Assembly: GCF_027924665.1 (NCBI RefSeq)
Contig: NZ_AP027043.1
Coordinates: 372,001-436,000 of the forward strand
DNA length: 64,000 nucleotides
From: Flavobacterium sp. GSB-24
GTDB lineage: Bacteria; Bacteroidota; Bacteroidia; Flavobacteriales; Flavobacteriaceae
Reading direction: 5' to 3'
Part shown: positions 20,999 to 30,400 of the stretch, one piece after another
Layout: every line of letters begins with the position of its first letter
How positions within the stretch are numbered: position 1 is the first letter of the stretch
Notes under the pieces: model-generated
Told to the model about the DNA's origin: nothing
The model's database searches: none
The model's input: the letters and a program-made list of their open reading frames with translations, nothing else
Made by a program: the position numbers and the translations under genes

Positions 20999-21096
20999 CG
21001 TTAAATCATTAATTTTCAACAACATTATTTATATCTATGATTTCACAAAGAAACATTAGATATTTGCTTTACATTTAATCAACAAAACAATTGCAT

Positions 21097-22797
21097 TTGA
21101 AACAATTAACACACATACTTCTTTTTCTTTTTACTTCAAGTTGTTTCGCACAATCTTTTTATTTGAATATAAATGGAATTGATAAGAAACAAAATCAAAC
21201 AATTGACTCCATTCCATACGCAAAAAAGCACTCTAATTTAAAATCTCTTTATAACGAAATCGAATTGGTTTCAAAAGAACTAACAAAACAGGGATATACC
21301 GATTCTAAAAAACTAGAAACCTACAAAATAAATGACAGCACTTTTACCTCTACAATCGATCTAAAAAACAAGATAAAAGAAGTACATATATATATAGGTA
21401 TAAACTCTTTTTTTTCCGAGTCAAAAAAAACAGCAAAAGACAGCATGTTTATCCCTTATTCAGAACTAGAAAATTTTTTAAATCAAGAAATCTTAAACAA
21501 TGAAAAAGCAGGTTTTGCTTTTACAAAGATAAAACTGGAAAACATTAAGAAAAAGAATTCCATAATTTATGCTGACCTAAATTTCGATTCTGAAAAAAAA
21601 AGAACCTTAAATTCAATTATCCTAAATTACACAAATCTCAATTCTAAAGATTATTTCCCAAAAGGAGCATTAAAACAATTAAACAAGAAATATATCAACA
21701 GAACTTTCAACCAAGAAATAATAAAAAAAATCCATGCCGATATCAACAGCTTTGAATTTATTTCTCAAACAAAATATCCAGAAATACTTTTCACAAAAGA
21801 CTCAACTAAAGTCTACGCATACATTGAAAAACGAAAAGCAAATACTTTCGATGGATACATCGGCTTTTCAAATGACGAAAACAAAAAATTAGTTCTAAAT
21901 GGATATTTAGACATATCATTAATTAACACACTTCGGGCTGGGGAAAAATTTTCACTTTATTGGAAGAGTGACGGTAATCAACAAAAAACCTTTAACACCA
22001 AACTCGAAATCCCATATTTATTTAAATCTCCAATAGGCATAAAAGCTCAACTGAACATATTCAAACAAGACAGCACTTTTCAAAATACCAAAACAGATAT
22101 CAATCTTGGATATTATTTGAATTACAATTCAAAATTATACATTGGATATCAATCCACAGAATCTAGTGATATTCAAAACACCAACAACTCAACAATAAGC
22201 GATTTTAACAACTCGTTTACCACAGTTACATTTGACTTTCAAAAGGCAGACTTTCGAAATCCTATATTCATAAATAAAACATTTATCAACACCGCACTTG
22301 GGTTTGGAAAACGAACAACCAACAACAATCCTCAAACAGCAGGCATAAGCAACCAGCTCTTTGCAAACATAAACTTTAAGTACAATTTTGAACTCAATCC
22401 TAAAAATTTCATTAACATAAATTCACAAAATTATATCTTAAAGAGTCAAAACTATATTTCAAATGAATTATTTCGATTTGGAGGAATGAATTCTATTCGA
22501 GGTTTTTTAGAAAATAGCCTTCAAGCTAACTACACTTCAATGATTCTTACAGAATATAGATATTTATTATCACAAAGCTTCTACATAAACTCAATCATCG
22601 ATTATGCCTTATACCAAGACTTAACGAGCAATTCGAATAAAAATCAATTAAAAAAATTAATAGGAATTGGCATTGGCGTTAGTATACAAACAACAAGTGG
22701 GATATTAAAAATAAACCTTACGAATGGAGCAGAAAAAACTTCGGATTTGCAATTATATAACACTATCATAAACATATGTTATAATGTTAAATTTTGA
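21097..22797 (+). CDS. Omp85/BamA-like outer membrane barrel protein
   Basis: Probable outer-membrane beta-barrel protein of the Omp85 superfamily (BamA, TamA and two-partner-secretion transporters). A signal peptide ends ...TSSCFAQ. The middle third is soluble and probably holds POTRA-like repeats. The C-terminal half is rich in alternating barrel strands and contains RFGGMNSIRGF (about residues 460-470), the conserved Omp85 RGF motif, ending in an aromatic (VKF). No ATG is near; the TTG at 21097 places MKQLTHILLF directly as a signal peptide, and a TTG two codons earlier is the alternative. It is divergent from rpsL and not clearly linked to the SusC operon downstream. The substrate is unknown. 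Confidence 0.75.
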   Translation: MKQLTHILLFLFTSSCFAQSFYLNINGIDKKQNQTIDSIPYAKKHSNLKSLYNEIELVSKELTKQGYTDSKKLETYKINDSTFTSTIDLKNKIKEVHIYIGINSFFSESKKTAKDSMFIPYSELENFLNQEILNNEKAGFAFTKIKLENIKKKNSIIYADLNFDSEKKRTLNSIILNYTNLNSKDYFPKGALKQLNKKYINRTFNQEIIKKIHADINSFEFISQTKYPEILFTKDSTKVYAYIEKRKANTFDGYIGFSNDENKKLVLNGYLDISLINTLRAGEKFSLYWKSDGNQQKTFNTKLEIPYLFKSPIGIKAQLNIFKQDSTFQNTKTDINLGYYLNYNSKLYIGYQSTESSDIQNTNNSTISDFNNSFTTVTFDFQKADFRNPIFINKTFINTALGFGKRTTNNNPQTAGISNQLFANINFKYNFELNPKNFININSQNYILKSQNYISNELFRFGGMNSIRGFLENSLQANYTSMILTEYRYLLSQSFYINSIIDYALYQDLTSNSNKNQLKKLIGIGIGVSIQTTSGILKINLTNGAEKTSDLQLYNTIINICYNVKF

Positions 22798-22881
22798 TGT
22801 TTAACGAAAAAAATATTTTTTTTATTAGGAAAGTTAACAAATTATTAAGAGTTTTGCGATACTAATTCAAAATATTTAAAA

Positions 22882-25800
22882 ATGAAACTAAAGTTCAATG
22901 GATTCTTAGTACTTTTACTAGTACTAGTTGCGCAATTATCATTTGCGCAAGAAAGAGCTGTTTCTGGGACAGTTTCTGACAATGCAGGAATGCCTTTACC
23001 GGGTGTTAGTGTATTAGTTAAAGGAACTAAAACGGGAACACAAACTGACTTTGATGGTAAATTTTCGATCAAAGTATCACCAAGCCAAATTTTGGTATTT
23101 AGCTACATTGGGATGAAAACTCAAGAAGTAGCAGCAAGTTCTTCTACTGTAAATGTAAAACTAGCAGATGCAGGAGCTCAAGAACTTGAAGGCGTAGTTG
23201 TAACAGCTTTCGGTATCAAAAGAGAGAAAAAATCTCTTGGTTACGCAACTACAACTTTAAAAGCAGACGCGCTTACTCAAGTAGTTAACACAAACCCATT
23301 CGAGACACTTTCTGGTAAAATTGCAGGGGTTGATATTACTGCTCCATCTCAACCAGGAGCTTCTACAAAAGTAGTTATTCGTGGTTTGAACACGATTACA
23401 GGAAACAATGGTCCTCTTTATGTAGTTGATGGAACACCTATCAACAACAGCGCTACTGGAACTACTACTACGACAAGATCTTATGATGCTGGAAATGGTA
23501 TTAGTGACATTGACCCGAACAATATCGAGAGTATGACAGTTCTTAAAGGAGCAGCAGCATCTGCTTTATACGGTTCAAGAGCTGGTGGTGGTGTAATTAT
23601 CATTACAACTAAAAAAGGAAAAGCAAACTCTGGAATTAAAGTTGACTTATTAGCTTCAACAGAATTTAGTGAAGTAGCTAGAGTTCCTCATTTGCAAAAC
23701 CAATTTGGACAAGGATGGAGCGGAGAAGGTTATTCAGGAGCTAACACTTACAGTAATGAGAATGGTTCTTGGGGACCTGCATTTAATGGAGAAGTTAGAC
23801 CATGGGGAACTATATATGAAAATACTCAACAACTTAAGCCTTATGTTGCTTTAAAGGATAACGTAAGAGACTTCTACAACACTGGTGTATTGTCTACACA
23901 ATCTGCAACTCTTAGTGGAGGCGGTGATACTTCAGATTTCTCTTTAGTATTCTCAAATGTAAACAGTGATGGAGTTGTTCCAACTGATGCTGACTTATAC
24001 CAAAAACAATCATTAGGATTTAATGGAGGATTAAAAGGAAAAAAATTCACTTTAAGAACTTCTATTAATTATGTATACAAAAACCAAAGCGCTATTAATA
24101 CAGGACAAGGTGATGATGCTGGTCAAGGTTCAACTTTACAACAAGATTTATTACAAATCCCACGTGATATAAGTATTGTAGATTTAAAAGATTACAAAAA
24201 TAATCCTTTTAATACTCCAGATTATTATTTCACTCCTTATGCTGCAAACCCATATTTCTCAATTAACGAGAACAGCACAAAAATATTTGGAAACAACCTT
24301 TTTGGTAACATTAACTTAAGTTATAAATTAACTGATAAGATTACAGCTACATGGCAAATTGGTGGTAACTATAGAACTGAAAGACTTAAAAGCTACGGAG
24401 CGATCGTAGATTACCTTCCAGGTACTCCTCAGGCTGTAGCTGGTGCTAACCCAGTAGTTGGAGGAGTTACAGAAGGAAGATCAGAATTCAGCGAATTCGA
24501 TACTTTCTTCAACATAAACTATAACACAAACTTAGGCGAAGACTGGACATTAAATCTTTTGGGAGGTTTGAACTACAACAAAAGAGAATCTGACCAATTA
24601 TTCAATACTGTTACTAACTTAGGAATTCCAGGTTTCTACGAGCTTTCGAACTCAGCTCTTAGACCAGTAATTACACAATCAAACTCATTAAGAAGAACTG
24701 GTGCAGTTTATGCTTCTGCTGAATTTGCTTTCAAGAACAGATATTTTGCTACTATTACAGGAAGAGAAGATAAAACTTCTACTTTACCAACTAGTAATAA
24801 CGCATATTTCTACCCATCTTTATCACTTGGTGCAATTGTAATTGACAACGGAAGTACTTTCTTAAAATTAAGAGGTGCTGCATCTAAAATTGCAAATGAC
24901 ACTTCACCATATGTAACTGAAGATTCTTATATTTCAGGTTCTGCAGCTGCAAACTTTGGTATACTAGCATCTCCACTTGGAGGAGTAAGTTTCTTCGAAG
25001 CTTCTGGAAGACTTGGAAATCCTGATTTAAAACCAGAAAGTACTGTAGAGTATGAAGTTGGAGCTGAGGGATCTTTCTTCAAAAACAGAATTAGTTATGA
25101 TATCGCATTATATCACAAAACAACTTCTGATGTAATTGTAAACTTACCTTTAGATCCTTCTACAGGTTACACAATTAAAGCTATTAATGCTGGAGACGTG
25201 GTAAACAAAGGTATTGAGCTTTCTGTAACTGGTAGCCCAATTAAAAACAAGGATTTCTCTTGGAACCTAACTTATACATTCACTAAAAACCTTAATGAGG
25301 TTACTGAATTAACTGGAGGAAATTCTTATGTTGATTTAACAAGTGCTTATGGTGTAACTTTTAGAGCAACTAAAGGAGAGCCAATCGGTACTTTCTATTC
25401 TCAAGTTCCAAAAACAAATGCAGCTGGACAATATATTGTAAATGCATCAACTGGTATGTACGAAGTAAGTGACGATATTGAAAAAATTGGAAATTCACAA
25501 CGTGATTTCGTAATGGGATTACAAAATACTTTCAAGTACAAAAACTTTAACTTAGCTTTCTCATTAGACTGGAAACAAGGTGGAGAATTCTATTCCTATA
25601 CTAAAAGACTTTCTCATTTCGTAGGAAATGGTATCGAAACTACTTATAATGATAGAAACCCATTTATCGTTCCTAACTCAGTTAACGAAAATGTAGATGC
25701 AGCAGGAAATGTTACTTATACTGAAAACACAACTCCGCTTACATTCGAAACTGTTACTAATTTCTACAATACTACAAACAACCCTGGTATTGAAAAAACT

Positions 25801-26064
25801 CACGTAATTGACAAAACTTTTGTTAGATTAAGAGAGATTAATTTTAATTATGACTTCCCTTCTTCAGTTACTAAAAATATGGGATTAAACAAAATTTCAC
25901 TTGGAGTTTACGCAAGAAACCTTTTCATGTGGACTCCAGGAGCAAACCCATATACAGATCCTGAAACTGGAACTTACGGTACAGGCGTAATCTCTGATTT
26001 TGGAGAATTTGCATCTAACCCATCACAAAGATCAGTAGGTGGAGTTTTAAAATTATCATTCTAA
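22882..26064 (+). CDS. SusC/RagA-type TonB-linked outer membrane transporter
   Basis: Energy-dependent importer barrel that pairs with a SusD lipoprotein lid. At 1060 residues it has a signal peptide (LLLVLVAQLSFAQ, cleavage about 22/23) and a carboxypeptidase-D-like domain (about 24-105, with DNAGMPLPGVSVLVKGT). The plug carries NPFETLSGKIAGVDI, LYVVDGTPINN and NIESMTVLKGAAASALYGSRAGGGVIIITTKK in pieces, and a long barrel ends VLKLSF. It opens a four-gene operon with 13-16 base gaps. No glycoside hydrolase, sensor or anti-sigma gene is nearby, so a glycan substrate cannot be inferred; a peptide or other small oligomer is possible. Confidence 0.95.
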   Translation: MKLKFNGFLVLLLVLVAQLSFAQERAVSGTVSDNAGMPLPGVSVLVKGTKTGTQTDFDGKFSIKVSPSQILVFSYIGMKTQEVAASSSTVNVKLADAGAQELEGVVVTAFGIKREKKSLGYATTTLKADALTQVVNTNPFETLSGKIAGVDITAPSQPGASTKVVIRGLNTITGNNGPLYVVDGTPINNSATGTTTTTRSYDAGNGISDIDPNNIESMTVLKGAAASALYGSRAGGGVIIITTKKGKANSGIKVDLLASTEFSEVARVPHLQNQFGQGWSGEGYSGANTYSNENGSWGPAFNGEVRPWGTIYENTQQLKPYVALKDNVRDFYNTGVLSTQSATLSGGGDTSDFSLVFSNVNSDGVVPTDADLYQKQSLGFNGGLKGKKFTLRTSINYVYKNQSAINTGQGDDAGQGSTLQQDLLQIPRDISIVDLKDYKNNPFNTPDYYFTPYAANPYFSINENSTKIFGNNLFGNINLSYKLTDKITATWQIGGNYRTERLKSYGAIVDYLPGTPQAVAGANPVVGGVTEGRSEFSEFDTFFNINYNTNLGEDWTLNLLGGLNYNKRESDQLFNTVTNLGIPGFYELSNSALRPVITQSNSLRRTGAVYASAEFAFKNRYFATITGREDKTSTLPTSNNAYFYPSLSLGAIVIDNGSTFLKLRGAASKIANDTSPYVTEDSYISGSAAANFGILASPLGGVSFFEASGRLGNPDLKPESTVEYEVGAEGSFFKNRISYDIALYHKTTSDVIVNLPLDPSTGYTIKAINAGDVVNKGIELSVTGSPIKNKDFSWNLTYTFTKNLNEVTELTGGNSYVDLTSAYGVTFRATKGEPIGTFYSQVPKTNAAGQYIVNASTGMYEVSDDIEKIGNSQRDFVMGLQNTFKYKNFNLAFSLDWKQGGEFYSYTKRLSHFVGNGIETTYNDRNPFIVPNSVNENVDAAGNVTYTENTTPLTFETVTNFYNTTNNPGIEKTHVIDKTFVRLREINFNYDFPSSVTKNMGLNKISLGVYARNLFMWTPGANPYTDPETGTYGTGVISDFGEFASNPSQRSVGGVLKLSF

Positions 26065-26080
26065 AATAATATATAGAAAA

Positions 26081-27547
26081 ATGAAAAAAATAACAACAAT
26101 AATAGCAGCACTTTTCTTATTAGTGTCATGTGATGAAACATTTGACATTAATAGAGATCCAGATTCTTTACCTCCTGGACAAGCTAATAGCACTATTTTA
26201 CCTGCAGGTATTGCAGGTCTAGCAGGTGCGCAAGGATCATACTACGCACTTATTGGCGGATTCTGGTCTCAATTTTGGACACAAAACACTACTTCGAATC
26301 AATACAAAGACATTGATCAATATAGTATTGGAACCAATGATTACCAAACAGGCTACACTGCAATGTTTGATGCTTTAAATGACATTAGAGTTGTAAAAGC
26401 ACAAGCTGAAAAAGAAGGAAATTGGAATTATTACTTAATTGCAACTGTACTTGAAGTAGAAGCTTCTCAAGTAATGACTGACTTATATGATGCTATTCCT
26501 TATGCTGAAGCAAATAATGCAAGTATTTTGCAACCTAAATTCAATACTGGAAAAGAAGTTTATACTTTGATGATAGACGATTTAAAATTAGCATTATCAA
26601 AGAATCTAAGCTCTTCAGTAGGTACGGCACCAGCAAAAGACGATTTCATTTTCAATGGTAACATGGAAAACTGGACGAAATTTGGTAATACTTTATTATT
26701 AAAATTACATTTGAGATTAACGCAAGTTGATCCTGCTTTAGCTCAATCAGGAATTACTACCTTAATTAATTCTGGTGCTCAATTCTTGGATGTTGATGCC
26801 GCAATGACTCAATTTGAAGATGCTGCAGACAGAAGTAACCCATTATATGAAACTGACAGAAGACAGTTGAACACAACTCTAAACCTTAGAGCTAGTAAAA
26901 CTTTATATACTTATTTACAGTCAAATTTAGACCCTCGTTTAAATAAATATTATGGGCCAGGAAATCCAAATAACCAAGGTGATTTTGAAAATGCTGCGAC
27001 TGGACTTTCATTAGTAACTCTTTATCCAAAAACTCCAGTTTACTTCTTAAGCGCAGAAGAAAGCTATTTTTTACAAGCTGAAGCACTTACAAGATATTAT
27101 GGTGGTGCTGGAGCAAAAGCAAAATATGATTTAGGAGTTGAAGCAAATTTCGCTAAATACAATAGCCCATCTCTACTTGGCACAACTACTATTCCAGCGG
27201 TTGGAAGCCCAGCAGCTTTCTTAGCTCCTGGAGGAAAATATGCTTTTCCAGCAACAGGAACAGCTGCTCAAATCGAGGCTATTATCACTCAAAAATGGAT
27301 TGCTAGTTTCCCTGGAAATGGTTACGAATCTTTCTTAGAGCAAAACAGAACAGGCTTCCCTAAAGAATCTGCTGTTCCTCAAGATGATGAAGACTACATC
27401 CCTGGACAATTTAGAGTATCTGTTGAAAATGTAACAGGTGGATTATTCCCTAGAAGAATTGTTTTACCAAATACTGTAAAAACAAGAAATCCAAACGCTC
27501 CAGCTTTAGCAAAAATAACTGCTCCAGTATGGTGGGATGTTAACTAA
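26081..27547 (+). CDS. SusD/RagB-type nutrient-binding lipoprotein
   Basis: Surface lipoprotein lid of the SusCD importer. A lipobox (LFLLVSC, Cys17) directs lipidation; the 488 residues are helical with TPR-like segments and resemble the SusD-like subgroup beginning DETFDINRDPDSLPPGQ. The region EEAESYFLQAEAL-like (SAEESYFLQAEALTRYYG) and the C-terminal GNGYESFLEQNRTGFP with RFPRRI-type ending (GLFPRRIVLPN) are family marks. It starts 16 bases after susC and stops 13 bases before the next lipoprotein. Confidence 0.93.
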   Translation: MKKITTIIAALFLLVSCDETFDINRDPDSLPPGQANSTILPAGIAGLAGAQGSYYALIGGFWSQFWTQNTTSNQYKDIDQYSIGTNDYQTGYTAMFDALNDIRVVKAQAEKEGNWNYYLIATVLEVEASQVMTDLYDAIPYAEANNASILQPKFNTGKEVYTLMIDDLKLALSKNLSSSVGTAPAKDDFIFNGNMENWTKFGNTLLLKLHLRLTQVDPALAQSGITTLINSGAQFLDVDAAMTQFEDAADRSNPLYETDRRQLNTTLNLRASKTLYTYLQSNLDPRLNKYYGPGNPNNQGDFENAATGLSLVTLYPKTPVYFLSAEESYFLQAEALTRYYGGAGAKAKYDLGVEANFAKYNSPSLLGTTTIPAVGSPAAFLAPGGKYAFPATGTAAQIEAIITQKWIASFPGNGYESFLEQNRTGFPKESAVPQDDEDYIPGQFRVSVENVTGGLFPRRIVLPNTVKTRNPNAPALAKITAPVWWDVN

Positions 27548-27560
27548 AAAAATTAAAACA

Positions 27561-28196
27561 ATGAAAAAAATATTTATATCCTTAATGGTAGTTTCAGGAC
27601 TATTATTAACTTCATGTGAAGAATCTACCGATGGAGTTTCAAAAGTAACTGCATACGCTAACTTGACAATGAATGGTGATGCACTAGTTGTTCTTACGCA
27701 AGGAGAAACATATACAGAAGCTGGCGTAGAAGCTGAAGCTAACGGACAAGTTCTTCCAGTAACGATTGACGGTACAGTTGATACTAGCAAACCTACAGTT
27801 TACAAACTTAGATATTCTGCAGTAAATAGCGATGGCTTTCCTGCTTCACTTACACGTACTGTAATTGTATTGAGCAACAAACCAAGCACAATTGATTTAA
27901 CAGGTACTTTTTTTAGAAGCGGTAACGCTAATAATGTAACTAGAGTAGGAAGTGGAGACAGACACTATTTTACAGACAACGCAACTGGATATACTGTAGG
28001 TGACCCAAACGTATTAAAGATGGAATTCTATAATATAGATGACAAACAAGTTTACGCACCTTTCAAGGCAGACGCTTCAGATACAGGTATTGATGCAGAA
28101 AGTAACATTGGAACAATTACAGACAAGAACAACTGGAAATGGTCAATTACTGCTACTGCATTCTTCGGTACTGCTGATAGAATATTCAAACGTTAA
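27561..28196 (+). CDS. Small lipoprotein with Ig-like domain, SusCD accessory
   Basis: A 211-residue predicted lipoprotein (lipobox GLLLTSC, Cys19). Residues 28-110 (YANLTMNGDALVVLTQGETY...TVYKLRYSAVNSDGFPASLTRTVIVL, shown here in part) form a beta-sandwich domain of the DUF5011/DUF5012 Ig-like type. The C-terminal half is unrecognised. The start at base 27561 is chosen because it gives a clean lipoprotein signal; an earlier in-frame ATG at 27537 overlaps the SusD end. Being third in the operon, it is likely a surface accessory of the SusCD importer; similar four-gene sets include the Bacteroides BT2261-BT2264 locus. Confidence 0.75.
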   Translation: MKKIFISLMVVSGLLLTSCEESTDGVSKVTAYANLTMNGDALVVLTQGETYTEAGVEAEANGQVLPVTIDGTVDTSKPTVYKLRYSAVNSDGFPASLTRTVIVLSNKPSTIDLTGTFFRSGNANNVTRVGSGDRHYFTDNATGYTVGDPNVLKMEFYNIDDKQVYAPFKADASDTGIDAESNIGTITDKNNWKWSITATAFFGTADRIFKR

Positions 28197-28211
28197 TCTA
28201 AAAATATTAAA

Positions 28212-28712
28212 ATGAAAAAATTAAAACAAAATATAACACGTATTCTAGCAGCTGTACTTGTGCTTACGTCGTTTGCAGCTTGTGATGAAGTTGGCGATAC
28301 TAATCCAGGAGGAACATCTACAAAGGATATGTCTGGAGACTGGTACGTTCAAACATTAGTTAATGGAACTGTAGTAGCAGACTATGCACTTATTTCTACT
28401 TACAATACATCAGCAAATGATGGAAAAGAGATGTGGATTGATGATCATGGTCACGTATGGGACTTTAAAGTTAAGTCACCTGTAACTCTTAGCGCATTAT
28501 CATTTGCAGGAAGTAATTTAGCAAGTAGCGTTGATGGATACGATATCAATGTGAATATAACAGAAGGTAAAATCACTAAGAATGGTGCTACATCGACTGG
28601 AGGTCATACAGTTGACGGAATCTCTTTTAAAGCTGAATTCTCAGATGATCCAGGAACTATTTATGAGATCAAAGGTTATAAGAGAACTGGTTTCTATGAA
28701 GACGAACACTAA
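28212..28712 (+). CDS. Lipid-binding-like lipoprotein, SusCD accessory
   Basis: A 166-residue predicted lipoprotein (lipobox TSFAAC, Cys24). The mature part has the beta-rich pattern of the Lipid_bd family (GDWYVQTLVNGTVVADYALISTY, then WDFKVKSPVTLSALSFAG, FKAEFSDDPGTIYEIKGYKRTGF, each in part). This family often closes SusCD operons; its function is not established. It lies 15 bases after the Ig-like lipoprotein gene, and a strong terminator follows. Confidence 0.75.
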   Translation: MKKLKQNITRILAAVLVLTSFAACDEVGDTNPGGTSTKDMSGDWYVQTLVNGTVVADYALISTYNTSANDGKEMWIDDHGHVWDFKVKSPVTLSALSFAGSNLASSVDGYDINVNITEGKITKNGATSTGGHTVDGISFKAEFSDDPGTIYEIKGYKRTGFYEDEH

Positions 28713-28740
28713 TACTTAATATTTAAGTATGCCAATATTA

Positions 28741-28772
28741 AACCGCTCTGTTAATTCAGAGCGGTTTTTTTA
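28741..28772 (+). terminator. Terminator of the SusCD operon
   Basis: A perfect 10-bp stem (AACCGCTCTG with CAGAGCGGTT), a 6-base loop and a run of seven T. It starts 28 bases after the last lipoprotein gene. Confidence 0.92.
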
Positions 28773-28787
28773 TATAAACATTATACC

Positions 28788-28795
28788 TATATTTG
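28788..28795 (+). promoter_or_regulatory. -7 promoter box directly before rlmB
   Basis: TATATTTG matches TAnnTTTG and lies exactly four bases before the rlmB ATG, so the predicted transcript starts at or next to the start codon (leaderless). The -33 position holds only a T run belonging to the preceding terminator. Confidence 0.45.
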
Positions 28796-28799
28796 CCTA

Positions 28800-29534
28800 A
28801 TGGAAAAAGAACATCAAATATTTGGCATTAGAGCCATCATAGAAGCAATTCAGGCAGGAAAAGAAGTAGACAAAGTCTTCATTCAGAAAGAGATTTCTGG
28901 TGAGTTGATGAAAGATTTAATGAAGGTAATGAAACGTGCTAACATTAACTTCTCTTACGTACCTGTAGAAAAACTAAATCGTCTTACTCCAAATAATCAT
29001 CAAGGTGCAGTTGCCACCATCTCTCCTATCGGTTTTATCGATTTGGAACATCTTGTGGAATCAACTATTGAATCTGGAAAAAAACCATTATTTTTAATAT
29101 TAGATCAAATTTCTGATGCTCGAAATTTTGGAGCTATCATTAGAACAGCAGAATGTACAGGTGTAAACGGTATCATTGTACAAAAAGCAGGTTCTGCACC
29201 TGTAAATGGTGATACTGTTAAAACTTCGGCTGGTGCTGTTTTTAATGTGCCGATTTGTAAAGTAGAACATATAAAAGATGCAATATTCTATTTGCAGGGC
29301 TCTGGCATTAAAACAGTAGCTGCAACTGAAAAAACCGATCAAAATATTTATGATATAGCACTAGATTCTCCATTAGCAATAATCATGGGGTCTGAAGATC
29401 GAGGAATAAATCCTTCTGTTTTAAAAATAGTAGATGAGAAAGCAAAACTACCAATGTTTGGTTCAATAGGATCTTTAAATGTTTCGGTTGCTTGTGGCGC
29501 ATTTTTATACGAAGCTGTTCGTCAAAGAAGCTAA
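28800..29534 (+). CDS. rlmB: 23S rRNA (guanosine-2'-O-)-methyltransferase RlmB
   Basis: SpoU-family enzyme that methylates the 2'-OH of G2251 in the 23S P loop. The 244 residues show an N-terminal substrate-binding domain (IFGIRAIIEAIQAGKEVDKVFI) and the knotted SPOUT domain. That domain carries motifs LDQISDARNFGAIIRTAE, IIMGSEDRGINP and LNVSVACGAFLYEAVRQ. The gene is single, placed between the SusCD terminator and an outer-membrane protein gene. The -7 box stands four bases ahead of the ATG. Confidence 0.93.
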   Translation: MEKEHQIFGIRAIIEAIQAGKEVDKVFIQKEISGELMKDLMKVMKRANINFSYVPVEKLNRLTPNNHQGAVATISPIGFIDLEHLVESTIESGKKPLFLILDQISDARNFGAIIRTAECTGVNGIIVQKAGSAPVNGDTVKTSAGAVFNVPICKVEHIKDAIFYLQGSGIKTVAATEKTDQNIYDIALDSPLAIIMGSEDRGINPSVLKIVDEKAKLPMFGSIGSLNVSVACGAFLYEAVRQRS

Positions 29535-29581
29535 ATCAAAATTGAGAATAAGATTAGAATGAATAATTAAAAATTTAATTA

Positions 29582-30382
29582 ATGCTTTCAAAATCTAATC
29601 CAAAATTAATAATTGCTATACTCCGATGCTTGTTTGTAGTCTTGATGATTACAAACAGCTACGGACAAAACACTACATACAATCAGTTTTGGAATGAGAT
29701 TCAATTTAATCAGACTCTCAGCAAAAAATGGTCTACGGAAATAGACTTAAGTGCTGCATACAGCAGTACTGAATCTTCTTCAAATTTATTCGAAAATACA
29801 ATTCAAAGATCTATACGAGGCTGGGCTCATTACTACTTTTCGCCTAGATGGAAATTTTCAACTTTTATAGCTCATTACAATAACAAAGACGTGCCTGAAA
29901 TTGGACAATTTGAATCTCCAGAATGGCGTTTTGCTCTTCAGGGAATTTATTACTTTCATAAAACCGGCTACACTTTGAGTACTAGAATGCGAACGGAATT
30001 TCGTCACATGAAAAATCAAGATGATGACTACGAAAATGTATTTCGATACCGTCAACAAATAAAATACATACAACCAATAAACAGCAAAGTTTTAAGAGAA
30101 GGAGTAATATATGCAGTTGCTTCTGATGAAATTTATATAAAATCTGGAACAAAAGTTACAGGAGAAAGTTTTTTTGATCGCAATAGACTAAATGTTGGGG
30201 CAGGATATTTATTTTCAGACGACATTCAGATTGAGCTCACCTACTGCAATGAGTTTTTACCTAGAAATAGTGGGAACCAAATCACTAATGCGGCATCAGT
30301 AACAATAAGCTTTAATAACCTTCTCAGAAATCTTCAAAAGAGAATTGTTAATAATCATAATCCGAAGGATGAAGAAGAATAA
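29582..30382 (+). CDS. DUF2490 family outer membrane protein
   Basis: Predicted secreted beta-barrel protein of 266 residues with signal peptide ending TNSYGQ. The pattern TYNQFWNEIQFNQTLSKKWSTEIDLS, WRFALQGIYYFHKTGYTLSTRMRTEFRH and IQIELTYCNEFLPRN (in parts) matches DUF2490, a family of small barrels of unknown function. The C terminus is short and charged. It is 47 bases after rlmB and convergent with the next gene; the two stop codons touch. Confidence 0.7.
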   Translation: MLSKSNPKLIIAILRCLFVVLMITNSYGQNTTYNQFWNEIQFNQTLSKKWSTEIDLSAAYSSTESSSNLFENTIQRSIRGWAHYYFSPRWKFSTFIAHYNNKDVPEIGQFESPEWRFALQGIYYFHKTGYTLSTRMRTEFRHMKNQDDDYENVFRYRQQIKYIQPINSKVLREGVIYAVASDEIYIKSGTKVTGESFFDRNRLNVGAGYLFSDDIQIELTYCNEFLPRNSGNQITNAASVTISFNNLLRNLQKRIVNNHNPKDEEE

Positions 30383-30400
30383 CTAATTTTCTTCTTTTTT
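30371..30400 (+). terminator. Terminator overlapping the DUF2490 stop codon
   Basis: AAGAAGAA pairs with TTCTTCTT around a 9-base loop that contains both convergent stop codons, and a T run follows. The hairpin uses the end of each coding region, saving space between the convergent genes. Confidence 0.55.

Noticed and set aside
22882..27547. Polysaccharide utilisation locus
   Set aside because: SusC and SusD alone do not make one: no carbohydrate-active enzyme, sulfatase, hybrid sensor or sigma/anti-sigma pair is nearby.
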